Source of the DNA: Aristolochia californica
Taxonomy: Eukaryota; Streptophyta; Magnoliopsida; Piperales; Aristolochiaceae
NCBI GenBank assembly: GCA_029961685.1
Contig: JARWKL010000016.1
Span: 17,614,157-17,678,156 of the forward strand
DNA length: 64,000 nucleotides
Reading direction: 5' to 3'
The first letter of the stretch is position 1. Each line of letters begins with the position of its first letter. Positions 1 to 11,247 of the stretch are shown here, in pieces. Both the position numbers and the translations under genes were made by a program. The notes under the pieces were generated by a model that was not told the DNA's origin, did not search any database, and saw nothing but the letters and a program-made list of their open reading frames with translations.

Positions 1-2050
1 TTTTGAGGTACCAAGTGATGAGTCTGGTACCTGATTCATTCAGTTGGCCGAGTCTTGGTTTGAATAAGCTTTATTATGCAGAAATTGGCCTAACTTATGT
101 CAGACTTGTAGGTTTCTGTTTGGAACACCATAGAAAAGAAAAGAAAAAAAAAATGAGAATCAGAATTTGACTATTATTATTCACAAAAATAGTTACTGAA
201 AAAGAGAATTTAATAATTATCTTTTTTTTATTAAATATTTTTGAAAATAATAATTGTGAAAATTTTCATTTTCTTTTATTTTCTTTTCCAGGGGTTCCAA
301 ATAGACCCATAGTGGTATGACTCTAATTCAGTTTTTTCCCGCTCTTTCAGATTTGGGTGGGCACATTGGTGATGGTTTTGGAGAACCACAACCCATCATA
401 ACTTTTAGGGTTATGAACTAGTTCCTTATATTGGTCATCAAATCATAGATGAGAGCATGTAATTCTAACTTGGACCCGAGTCTGACTTGGCCCTATCAAA
501 TCCTAGTCAACTCGCTCAAGTCAGATCAGGTGTTTCAAGCCTACAAACTAACAGAAAATAGAAGGGGTACGTTCGATCCTAAGCCAACTCACCCGTCCTA
601 AATTTGCTACTGATTAGGGTGTGTTAGGTAAACTATAGAATCCAAATTGAAAGGTAGAGCCTTCTTTTCCTCCTAGAGATGCAATTTCCTAAAAATAAAT
701 TTGTACAGAAAATACTTTAAAATGTGAATTTGAACTATCTCATGATGAGCCCCCAAGTTTGGTTTCTCTTGAGTTGCTGCCAGTCTCTGAATTTTTTGTT
801 GTTGTTTGCCAACAAATAATCATTGGGAGAAAAGAAAATAAAAGAGAAAATCACTTTTTCTCTTCGTTAATAAAATTTCTCTCAGAAAGTTGAGAGAAAA
901 TTTTATTCATCAAAATTTTAAAATATTTCTAATTCTCTTTTCTTTTTCTTTTTCTACTTGTATCCAAACAAAAGAAACTAATTTTATCTTCCATTTTCTC
1001 TCTTATTTTCCTTAATCATTCAAACAAGAGAAAATAAACCTATTTTATTTTATTTTATTTTATTTTCTCTTTCTCTTTCTTTTCTCTTCCTTTAAACTTA
1101 CGAGAAAACACAAGTATATTTTTTTTTGAAAGGAGAATAAAATATAAGTTGCAACTTTAGGATAAAATAAATATATTGTAACACCAATTAATACTTACTG
1201 TTAATATTTATCTAAGCAATTTTGAGGAATTGGTTCATGAACATGATGTGGTAGAAAAGTAGCCAAAGTGGGATCTAAAGTTTATATTTAAAAACAAGCA
1301 CTGAAGCAAATCACTGTGAATAATCAATATGCAAACTTGGAAAGTAAATAACTTTTATTTTTATATAATTTATTCTTAGTATGTTATTATTTATAACTAA
1401 TATTTTAAAAAATAACTTATTTATTTACTTATTATCGCAGTATAATTTAATAAGATAATAGTTACATTTTTATTATTTATAACTATAACTTTCTTATGTA
1501 TTAGAATATTAAGCATTAAACTTAAAGTAAAAACGAATTATAGTTTATTATTAATAATTTTGGCTTACTTATATAATCTTGATCTACCTTAAATTTATTT
1601 TTGAATTTTAAATTTTTAATCACAATCGTTGTCACATCTTCAATTATCCTAACATAATACAACTTTCCAACTAATATTGGGAAAAAAAACTCTACACACA
1701 AATATCAAATGCCCTAAATAATTTTAACTAATTTATAAAATAAAAATAAACAATATTTTTCATAAATATTTTTTTTCTTGATTTGATTAACATAGTCGGA
1801 TCTAATTTGGTACATGTGGTCGACTTGCAAGTTTTTCAAGTAAAACTTCCAATCTCTAGATTTCCACTTTCTAGTAGAATATCGAAGTGACTTCCGAGTA
1901 TGTTGTATATTTGAATCTCCACTACTCAAATCTAAAAAATAAATCATGTTTTTATATGCATGTTGGATAAAAATAGAAAATAAACAACTCAAGAAAGGAT
2001 GTCTTACTCAATTAGTCTTCTAGTGGCTACTTCTCCTCCACGCAACGAAT

Positions 2051-2084
<34 letters not shown>

Positions 2085-2170
2085 GCAAAAAAGAAATAAA
2101 TACTCAAAATATCTCCAGTAACACTCATATAAAAATTCGTGACAAGTTTTTGACTCATTTAGAAGATACA
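1..2170. other. AT-rich intergenic DNA, no gene seen
   Basis: Low-complexity A/T-rich DNA with runs of pentamers such as TATTT near 1036-1065 and short pyrimidine tracts. No reading frame shows a recognisable domain. The short ORF on the minus strand at 1714-1992 has no family resemblance that I can see. Confidence 0.6.
2050..2084. repeat. (CAA)n microsatellite
   Basis: About eleven uninterrupted CAA/ACA triplets, ending in CAGCAAAA. It lies about 90 bp outside the CACTA terminus at 2174. Confidence 0.9.
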
Positions 2171-2703
2171 AGTCACTACAACGAAATACGTTTATTCCAA
2201 CAAATTTTTTGTTGGAATATAAAATTCACTAGTAGAACTTCCACTAGTGAAAAATTATTTGGGATAGTTTATTGTCGCGTTTTCATTGGTAGACTTTTTC
2301 CAAGCTATAGAATTTAGGATCCCATGAGAAGAACTATATAATAACGTGGAAGGAGAAGAAGAACAGAGAAAGGAGAGGAGAAGAAGAAGGACGTAGAGGG
2401 AGAAAGTTTGGATTAAGGAAAGGAGAGATGACATCAACCAAGCGAGAGGGAGATTGGACGAATTTGTGGAAAAAGAGGAGGGGACTTCAGTGCTCTACCT
2501 CTTAGCCAATACTTTTATATATATTTTTACAATGCCTTGAGGGTTACAAATTGATAAAACAAAAAACATAAAAGGACTACGTCTTTACATCTTTATGCCA
2601 TCTTTATGGAATGTATCATATTTTACCCATATGCCACTCTTTTTACATGTGGGCTTCTGGTCTTGAGTTTATGGGCTTGAGCCCATCTTCCAACACTAGC
2701 AGA

Positions 2704-3030
2704 ATTTGAAATTTTGTGGCATAGCTAAAAAATATAACAACAAATTTTAGAAAGCGTTAGTCGAGTACATGAACTATGCCTTCAAATTTCTTATTTCGTT
2801 GCCATATAGTCCAAAATCTGCCAAATAAATTTCCAATTTCACTGGCGTAGAATTTGAACTATGCCAACAAAGTTTTCATTTGTGGGCATAGAATTCAATC
2901 TGTGCCATCGAAGTTTCCATTTCTGTGACATAGAATTCAAATTATGTTATCGAATTGGTAATTTTCAAAGGCACAAGATTTGAACTATATCGAAGAATTT
3001 TCCAATTTGCTACCATAAAGTTTATGACTT
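2704..3030. repeat. CACTA subterminal degenerate repeats
   Basis: Five or so imperfect copies of a roughly 55-60 bp motif carrying 'catagaattcaaa..tatgcc' and 'aatttc/aagtttccattt'. The spacing is regular and the copies all have the same orientation, as in the subterminal regions of CACTA elements. Confidence 0.5.
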
Positions 3031-3181
3031 CATATTTCTAATTTTTAATTTTTTGACAAAATATCTAAACTTTTTTTAAAAATAATAATAATTATTTTTT
3101 GCCAACAATTTTGAATTTCGATGGCAAAAGATATAAATTTATTTTTATTAATTTTCTTGATTTAATGTTTTGCCATGTTGT

Positions 3182-3206
3182 TAATAATAATAATAATAAT
3201 AATAAT
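3182..3206. repeat. (AAT)n microsatellite
   Basis: Eight consecutive AAT triplets within an A/T-rich stretch of the CACTA element. Confidence 0.85.
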
Positions 3207-5274
3207 TATAAAAAAATTAAAATCAATTGGTTATAAAAATATATTATAACAAAAAAATTAAAAAATATATGAAAACTGAAAAATTTAAAAATATAAAAAA
3301 CAAGAAAATTGAAATTGTATAAAACCTAAAAAAATCCAATGGTGAATCTGGGGCAGTATTTGAAGATGACAACTCTACATTTGTGCAAAGAATAGGCACA
3401 TCTCATCCTAAAGAGTTAGTTGCATAGACTTCATCTTCTCTTCATACTCGACTCATAACGATTCTTAATTTTCATGATGTAAATCTATCCACTGCTCTTG
3501 AGTCCGACTAAACTACTACTAAGTCTGACTCACAAGTCACCTGAGATTCGTTGCATGTCTTCCTGTTCAAAATACCAAGAAAGAACTACAATAATGCATT
3601 TTGAATTGAATAAAGCATGTAAAATTTTAAAAATACTTTTATGTTTTTATACTTACATATTGTACTTTGGACCATTCAATCCACCTATATTTTAACTGAT
3701 GGGTGATCCTAAATTGCTCAATGTCATAATAATTTTTACCCTAAATATTTGAAAACATAGGTGTAAATTTTTTACATTAAATTAAATTTAAAAAATATTT
3801 CAATTTGAATACATACCATCTCCTCTAGGATGCACAAAAAAGACTTTGATCCTATGGAATACCAAATATTGTGTTTTCTATCAATTTTTATATTCACATG
3901 ACAATGTCTTTGAAATATAGAATTAAACGATTTTAAACTAAGAAAGTGATTGAAACTCTTAAGCAAAAACCTTACAAATCTAATTCCTTTGAACATAGGT
4001 CCCTAAAAAACATTCTAGCACAATTGTTGTATGTCCTCTAGGGAAACCCTTGTATAAGGGGGTCAAAACCGCTAGCGTAACCCTCCATGTGTAATTACTA
4101 GGCGTGCATGTTGGTCCGATACTACTAAAATCCAACATCCCATATGGAATACATGATAGGTCATGACACCGTGTTAATCTGTATATCAACGTCAAACTTA
4201 TCCTTGGCAAAAAATAATAATATTAACTATTTTTTTATGAATATAGGTGCATGAAAAAAAATCTGATTGAGTCATCTATAATATTTATCTTGATATATAG
4301 GTACACATCTGATATTTGATCATCACCATAAGCCTTGAACTTCTCTACCCTTGCATCCATGTGGTTGTGATGGACATGACCTATCGGATGAGTGGTGAGG
4401 TGAGGAGATGGCATGATGTAAGATGAAGTACAAATTATTCATTGATGCTTGTAAAGAGGGGACACAATCCAACATTATTGATATTGTGAAGAGTAAATCC
4501 CCGATGCTCTCCTCTATGAGTCTCCAAACTCCATAGAGATCTTCCTACCTATCTCCCTCATGACTTCATCCATTATGGAGCGATCGATGGGCTGTGTTCT
4601 TGCCTAATCGAGGTTGTAGATAGAGACATGGATGGAATGAATGTGGAAGTGGATATATATGATATGGATGGATGTGTCGTGAATGGGGAAGATGTGTAGG
4701 TATCTCTATTGTAATAAAATTTACACAAAATAATAAAGAGCTTATGATAAATAAAAAATAAATTTCAAGTAGTCTTTAATACCTTGGGTCTATAGGACTC
4801 GATAGTCCTCCCCATGTGGCTCACCATCATGCATCTTCAAACCCGTCAGACCATCCTCATATGATGCAAGATGGGGGAGTAATAGGTAGGTGGACGAGAA
4901 GGCATGATGTAAGATGATTTGTAAATTATTATTTACAATATCAACAATGGTATTAATAAAAATGACACAAAAAACTTTAAAATAAAGACATTGACGTAAA
5001 TTGGTATTGTTTACTATTGAAAGTTATTTAGATTCATTGTCATCTAATTGCATTTCATTGTTTTTCCTACCATACGTCCATCTCCTCCTTTTTCTTGTTC
5101 TTTTTCCTCATATCCATTGTCGTCATTCTCTACAATGTGAATTGGCACACTTGTACATTTAGGCGGAATGTCATCTATCTCGATAATATGGAGATTATCA
5201 TTTAAACTCTTGTTGGAAGGCATTTTCTTCATTAGATGTGGTTAATAGTTGCTCTAACACATCAAATACATTTG

Positions 5275-5632
5275 TCATAACCGCTTTCTGAACTGCAAGT
5301 CAAGGGCCGTTATTTTTAGGATCATCCATGTGATAATCTTGTTCTGTTTGAAATACCAATGGGAAAGGGTCATCATTGCACCATTATGTGACGTGTTAAC
5401 ACTATTACACCAAATAGCATTCCTAAAACCTTGTCTACTATTACTTACAACAAACCACTTGCATTTGTGCACATAAACTGAATTATTACCTAGATATCAT
5501 AGTTTGATCATATCAGTTTCAACCCCATAGTAGTCAAGGTAAATGTTCTTGTAGTATCCCTTTACAATCATGTCACTATTTTGAGTTGTATGGTTTGCCT
5601 CAAGTTGCTTGATGTAGATTTGCATGTCATTG
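5275..5632 (-). pseudogene. DUF4216-like CACTA transposase fragment
   Basis: The minus-strand translation includes KCKWFVVSNSRQGFRNAIW, matching the DUF4216 block in which a Phe/Leu-Lys-Cys-x-Trp-Phe motif follows the TQNSG region of CACTA TNP2 polyproteins. The better preserved copy is at 30996-31400. Stops and frame changes make this copy non-functional. Confidence 0.55.
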
Positions 5633-6651
5633 ATGATACAACTTGAGTAGTTGTTGCTTGACATATGATCTATAACAAGGCAATAGATACCATTGTTTAA
5701 TATACGATGGGCACAAACTAACTATTAATTGTGAAATAGTATATGACATCAAGGTCATTACACTTAATAAAAGAAATATTTGAGCAAACACCATTTTAAT
5801 GGACACAACTAATCTTATTTTTAAACCAAACGATAATCTTCTTCACATCGTTAGTCCGGATTGGTTGTATCATGGGTTTGTAATACTTCATTGGTGCTCA
5901 CTATTTAAGAGACATACTAGATGATTAACACACACACTTCATGGATAACACATCTTATTATTTGACCCTACAACATATTCGGTCTAGGCCATACGAATAA
6001 AAAGCTCTAGCTATTTCTTAAATTCTTTACTTAAGGGCCTATCACGAACGATCTTCGCCTAGATCGTGTCTATTTTCTCCTAAACATCAATAAATTACAC
6101 ACACAAATAGCCATCAGCAACAACCTCATCTAAGAGAGAAGACCTTACTTTAAGATCCCTAGTTTTAGATGGGAGAGGTCCTGAACCACAATTCCCAAAT
6201 CACATCCAACTTCTTTGTTCACTTGAGTTTGTAAAGATGGATACCCCAAACTTTGCACACAACAAAGATATATATTACAATCTTTTGAATGGGTAGTCAA
6301 ATTCCAAAGAATTAAAATCCTTAATATTAGATGCTGACGAGAAATTATTAGACTACAAATAATTAAAAACCCATATTATTGAAATTCAAGATGGTGAGAT
6401 TTAGAGCTCGTCTAATGAACCCTATCTTCTTACGCCTTAAATGCATTCAACTGAAACAAAGATGATCGGGCCATCTTGGGTATAGGTAGTTGAGCTAAAC
6501 CTAGCTCCTTAACGTACCTAGACCTTACCCCACAATCGCTTTGTTCAATGAAAAACTCATCAATTTTCTCACCAGCCTCCTATGCCTCATATCAACCACT
6601 ACATATCCTTCTGTGAAATATATCATAAGAAAGTTATAATTTTTTACTTAA

Positions 6652-6655
<4 letters not shown>

Positions 6656-6711
<56 letters not shown>
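6656..6711. repeat. (TA)n microsatellite
   Basis: About 28 TA dinucleotides in a row. The homologous positions in units 2 and 3 (near 22070 and 32720) lack the expansion, so it grew after duplication. Confidence 0.95.
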
Positions 6712-6714
<3 letters not shown>

Positions 6715-8109
6715 AAGAAAGTTAAATTTATAATTGAACTTACATATTGTTGCTCATTTCCCCTCAATCCACTCGTTCTAGGACTAATGAGTAATCCAAA
6801 ACTGCTCAACGTTAGAGTAATTTTTACCTACACATTTAAAAGTACACATGCATTTAAATGTATTAAATTAGTAATATATTTTAAAAAAATATACTCAAAT
6901 TTAAATGCATATCATATCCTCTCTAATACACACAAAACTCTTCAATCTAGTACTATGTCAAACCATTTGTTTGCTAACATTTTGACATTTACTCATGAAT
7001 GTCTCTAAAAATGAAAATTTGACTATTAGTAAAACAAAAAAATAATTGAGACTTTGTAACACAACTCATAGAAATCTAATTACGTGGAATCTCTCCCTCT
7101 GAAATGCAATTACATGTAGCAACTACTTGTCCTCAAGGAAACCTCTCTGTAAGGAGTCGATAGTGTCGTGAGGTAACCTCATGCTCTATAGGTGTGTGTG
7201 CATGGTAGTCTCGTGCTCTCAAAATGCCAAGCCCCTACAGCTTATGCTACTGCATCACTTTAGATATCGATATCAAACTTCTCCTTAACAAAAAGAATAA
7301 CAGAAAATATTATCATACTTAACATTGTAAGTTAGAGAAAATAAAAGGAAAGAATATAAATGTGTAATTTGAAATATTTACCTTAACATAGGTAGATCAA
7401 GAAGCTAACTAATCATCCATGTAGGATTTATACTTGTTTGCCTTTACCTCCTTGTCATTTTTAAGGATATGGCCCACTCAATGAGTGAAAAATGGACTAT
7501 AGCGTCTCAATACCCTCCTATATGAATCTCTAAACTTCACGAGATCCTCCGACAGCTCTCATAATATCATTCACTCTAGAGCCTTATCGGGTGCGTGCCC
7601 ACCTCTTTGGCGAGGACATGAATGGAAACAATGTGGTCGGAGTGGGTGTGGATAAATCTATATAATCACAAAGTGAATAAATTGCAACATACATAATGTT
7701 ATTTACATAAAAAAGGAATAATAATTAGTTGACTTCTATACTATCTCTGAGATACAATCTCCCCCCCCTCAAGGACAATTATTCAGATTCATTGTTGTCT
7801 AACTACGTTATATTTCTTCATTGGCTTTCTTCCTCATCTTATTCGACCTCTTCTTTACTTCAGCTTCCTCTTATTCTTTATCGTACTTGTCTTCTACCTC
7901 AACTTTGTCTACATCCTCTCCATTATACATCTTCATCCTCTACTATTTGTACATTTATATGATCCGTAGGAACATCTAACCTTGTCAGTGGCCAAAAATC
8001 ATCATCCACTTGGACAACATGGAGAATTTGACAACTCCTCTTGGTAGGCAGTCATTTATTTAGATATTGATAATTGTTGCTCTAACACATCAAACACTTT
8101 TCTCATAAT

Positions 8110-8440
8110 CACATTATGAACTATGCGCCACAGACCACTATTTTTAGGGTCTCCATGTAATAAACCTATTCTATTTGAAATGTCAATACAAAAGGGTCGT
8201 CGTTGCACCATGTCAGCAAGATATCAACATTGCTAAAACAAAACCTTGTTTACTAGTGCTTATATCAAACCACTTACACTTGAACACATAAATAAAATTA
8301 TTGTCCAAGTACTATAGTTCGATTACATCAATTAATACCTCTTTATAGCGATGATGTTATTTTGAATCTTAGGATTTGCCTCAAGGTACTTACAGTGGAC
8401 GTGTATGCCTTTAACTATATAACTCGAGTATTGCTACTTG
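8110..8440 (-). pseudogene. second DUF4216-like CACTA fragment, unit 1
   Basis: Homologous to 23400-23760, 34100-34480 and 40345-40690. In the best copy (unit 3) the minus-strand frame reads EANRKTQTNNVTIKGH and then NYLDYYGDVIYVILL, matching the RKTQNSG..yYG signature of DUF4216. This copy is broken by stops. Confidence 0.5.
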
Positions 8441-8934
8441 ATATAGAATCTATTCCAAGAAGGTGGATATTACTGTTTATTTCAAGTTGGCCATAAACTA
8501 GTAGAGTTTTAACGTGTGATAAATTAGATGACTTGAAGAATATTTACATGCAATAAACTCTATAATCATGAGGGCCTATACACTAGATGGACACAACTAA
8601 CCTTTTGTTAAAACCGAACAACAAACTTTTCTTCATATCTTGGGTTCATGTAGGTTCTACACTCATTTTGGAAAACTTCTTTGTGTTCATTGTGCAACAT
8701 AAATACTAAAAAATTAAAAATCATACTCGATAATTAACCTATAACTCACAACATCTTGTTATACAAGTTCTGCTTAATTTGATTATTTTACTTAGTTCAC
8801 GGGAAGTATGGGCATAAACTAAGATTTCGTCCTTTAGGTAGTCGACAATTCCATCACAATTCTAATACGCTCGATTAAATCTTGTTTCAACACCATCCAA
8901 GTACATTGATTAAAATATCAAAGCTTTGTTGTTA

Positions 8935-9105
8935 ATATACTTGTCTACAAAGAACGTTCCAAACAAGCTCTATTTCGAACCATTATTTTCAAATTACAAA
9001 GAAACCTCTCAAGTGAATACCTCCATCGATATTGTATCAGACCACTCAATAGTGCTTCTCGAGATACATGAACTATCAAATAAACCATTACACAAAAAAA
9101 TATCA
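8935..9105 (-). pseudogene. DUF4218-like CACTA transposase fragment, unit 1
   Basis: Counterpart of the clearer copy at 34968-35159, where the minus strand encodes GPIQYQWKYLLERFLCNLK, the conserved GPVQYRWMYPFERY..LK core of DUF4218 found after the TNP2 transposase in CACTA elements. It is interrupted by substitutions and is not a working gene. Confidence 0.5.
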
Positions 9106-9498
9106 TAATATCTTATATATATTTAATATTTATTTTTTAGAAGCTACGAGTTGTCGTTTTGTCACCCTCACTTCTAATGGTTTTTTAAACTTATCATAAC
9201 AAGCCTAAAATAAGATGTCAAATCTTCTCCTTTTGTCAGCAAATGGATGTACTTATCAACCAAAACACTAATATTTTTTTTTTTTGGGCTTGCATTCACT
9301 ATTCCAAAAATACATATATAAATGCTCTCAAATTTTCAAGGGAAGGTTTCTAAAGTTATTTGTATTATAATAAGAGAGATTCTTTTAATCTAGTATCATC
9401 TTTGAAGTCCCATCTCTTCTTAAATTAATTTCTCACTTCCACGAAAAGCTACTAAAGTGTGTATAATTCTTACTTATATATGAATAATTCCAAGATTA

Positions 9499-9500
<2 letters not shown>

Positions 9501-9531
<31 letters not shown>
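9501..9531. repeat. (TG)(TA)n microsatellite
   Basis: TGTGTG followed by about twelve TA units. A shorter TA tract stands at the homologous place before PLT-d (41785-41807). Confidence 0.9.
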
Positions 9532-9532
<1 letters not shown>

Positions 9533-9922
9533 CCATATTGGACACCTTAAAGCCTCATAGCTATCATCCAACATGTAATAGAATTTGCATAAGAAAAATC
9601 ATATTTTTGATTTCAACTCTCCTAACTAATTTCAAATGAAATAAATGAATATTTTTAGTTTCAGGAATCGGAATTTAACCAGGTAATGATGAAGATAATG
9701 TTAACAATTGAGGGCAATGTGAAAAATCTGTTATGGTCAAGAGCCCAATATTGAAAAAAATCAATGTGAATATGAATTTTTATTGTTAGCCTCCGTGATC
9801 AGTTGAACACTTCCTACAATTTGAAATTGGGATATTTAAAAAGATACAGAAAAATCTTAAAAATATTCGCTAGAATATCGGATTTCAATTCTAAATAAGT
9901 TTTTTTTTTAGTATTTTCTAAA

Positions 9923-11044
9923 GGGAATTTTAGAATGTTACCCAATTTTTTAACATTATAACACAAATAACCAATTTTTTAAACTTATTTGCACAAAAAA
10001 CATACTTTGACTGGTCAACTACAAACGTGTACAGTCAAAGGTAACATGTTAGCATTGAATAATGACGTGGTGACAAGTCATCACGCCACATCAACAACCG
10101 AAGAATCTTACGCCATGTCAACTGACCCATCATCGTCAAGCCACATCACACTAAAAGGATGCCATGTCATCCTGACACATCAACGAATAAAAATTTAAAT
10201 ATAATTTTCAAATATTTTATAAATATTTTAAATTCATTTTTAGTTATGATATTTTTTAAAATATAAATTTTATTTTCTAAAAAAATAAATATATTTGAAA
10301 AATATTTTTAAGAATTATTTTTTTTAAAAATGAATAATTTTAAAAAAAATATTTTTATATATAAGGTAATAAAAAATGTAACTGTTAATTATATTTTTAA
10401 ATTTAAAATAATAATAATAATTATTTTTTAAAAATAAAATATTTTATTTCGATAATAAAAGGTGTTAAATAGGTAAAAATAAATTATTTTAAAGAAAATT
10501 TGTACCAACAAAAAATAATATTAAAACTAAATTTATTTTTACTAAATATTTTATTAATTTAAAATAATTGCATTAAGGTATAAAGTAAAATAAAGTATTA
10601 ATTATATAAAAAATATTTTGAAATAATTTATACTCTTATTTTTTTTATTAATGTAACGATAATGAAATGAAAAGTGTAAGAAGTTTTACATCCAGAAATT
10701 AATATTTTATTAAAAATTTAAATTACAAAATAGTTTAAATCAATAGTGAATAGAAAATGGTAGAAAAAAGATAAATTGAAGTGGAGGACTTGGACATTCA
10801 ATAACGTGGCATATGATGTGTGATGTGGTTTACCGATGTAATGGGTCAAAGCTTATGACTCTTATGACTCTTTGGGTACTGATGTGGCATGATCATGTGG
10901 TACCATGTAATGGGTCAAAACTTATATGTCAACTGTACAAATGTGTAGTTAACCAATAAAAGTTGGGTATTCGTGCAAATAAATTAAAAACTTTGTTATT
11001 TATTTTATTATATTAAAAAAATTGGATAATATCCTAAAATTCCC
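9923..11044. mobile_element. non-autonomous Mutator-like element (MULE) in the PLT-a promoter
   Basis: Both ends carry long inverted repeats beginning GGGAATTTTAG. The left runs GGGAATTTTAGAATGTTACC; the reverse complement of the right runs GGGAATTTTAGGATATTATC, with similarity continuing for over 100 bp through a TTGACTGGTCAA / TTGGTTAACTAC block. Flanking 9-mers are TTTTCTAAA (9914-9922) and ATTTCTAAA (11045-11053), a near-perfect 9-bp target duplication of the Mutator kind. The empty site survives before PLT-b (TTTTTCTAAATGACCC, near 25093). The interior is very AT-rich with repeated CCACGTCAT-like motifs and no coding region. The right end lies 104 bp upstream of the PLT-a TATA box. Confidence 0.8.
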
Positions 11045-11147
11045 ATTTCTAAATATCCGTTTAAAATATTTCATTAAGACAATCATCGCGGCTGCTGGTC
11101 CTTATATCAATGACGTAGCCTTTCAACCCTTGCAACCCCGTTTCTCT

Positions 11148-11155
11148 TATTTAAA
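11148..11155 (+). promoter_or_regulatory. TATA box of PLT-a
   Basis: TATTTAAA in the conserved context TTTCTCT-TATTTAA-(A/G)CT(C/T)AGGAGCTGCTC, 93 bp before the ATG. The same element stands at the same place in all four copies. Confidence 0.6.
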
Positions 11156-11247
11156 CTCAGGAGCTGCTCTTAGTACTCCTCATGCTGTCCATGGCTGCTT
11201 GAATCACTGAATACAGACTGATCAGAGAGACAGCTTACAGAAGGCCG

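Larger units (their letters stand above)
2174..4900 (-). mobile_element. CACTA (En/Spm) transposon, left terminal part
   Basis: The left end begins CACTACAACGAAATACG at 2174, the expected start of a plant CACTA terminal inverted repeat. Just inside lies a small perfect hairpin (2193-2219, TATTCCAACAAA and its complement). Between about 2700 and 3030 a degenerate subterminal repeat of roughly 55-60 bp recurs, with the core ATAGAATT(T/C)(G/A)AA..TATGCC, as is typical of CACTA subterminal transposase-binding arrays. From about 3640 to 4900 the sequence is homologous to 6720-7700 further inside, so this looks like the 3' end of a minus-strand element whose body continues into the next feature. 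The opposite terminus was not found; it is probably lost at the boundary with the PLT-a promoter near 9.5 kb. Confidence 0.6.
4700..9490 (-). mobile_element. CACTA remnant, array unit 1
   Basis: A long stretch aligning co-linearly with about 19810-24790, 30984-35427 and (partly) 39395-41760. Read on the minus strand it contains a DUF4218-like fragment (8935-9105), a DUF4216-like fragment (8110-8440), an unassigned central part (5700-7700) and a second DUF4216-like fragment (5275-5632). All frames are broken by stops and indels, so it is a dead element. It ends just upstream of the PLT-a promoter region. The same composition in every unit shows it was duplicated together with the transporter gene. 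Confidence 0.7.

Noticed and set aside
2255..2437. 60-codon Ser/Leu-rich minus-strand frame
   Set aside because: Comes from a purine-rich (GAA/GGA) tract near the CACTA end; low complexity.
3772..4210. Short minus-strand frames of 74 and 76 codons
   Set aside because: Inside the decayed CACTA body; no recognisable domain and no counterpart kept open in other copies.
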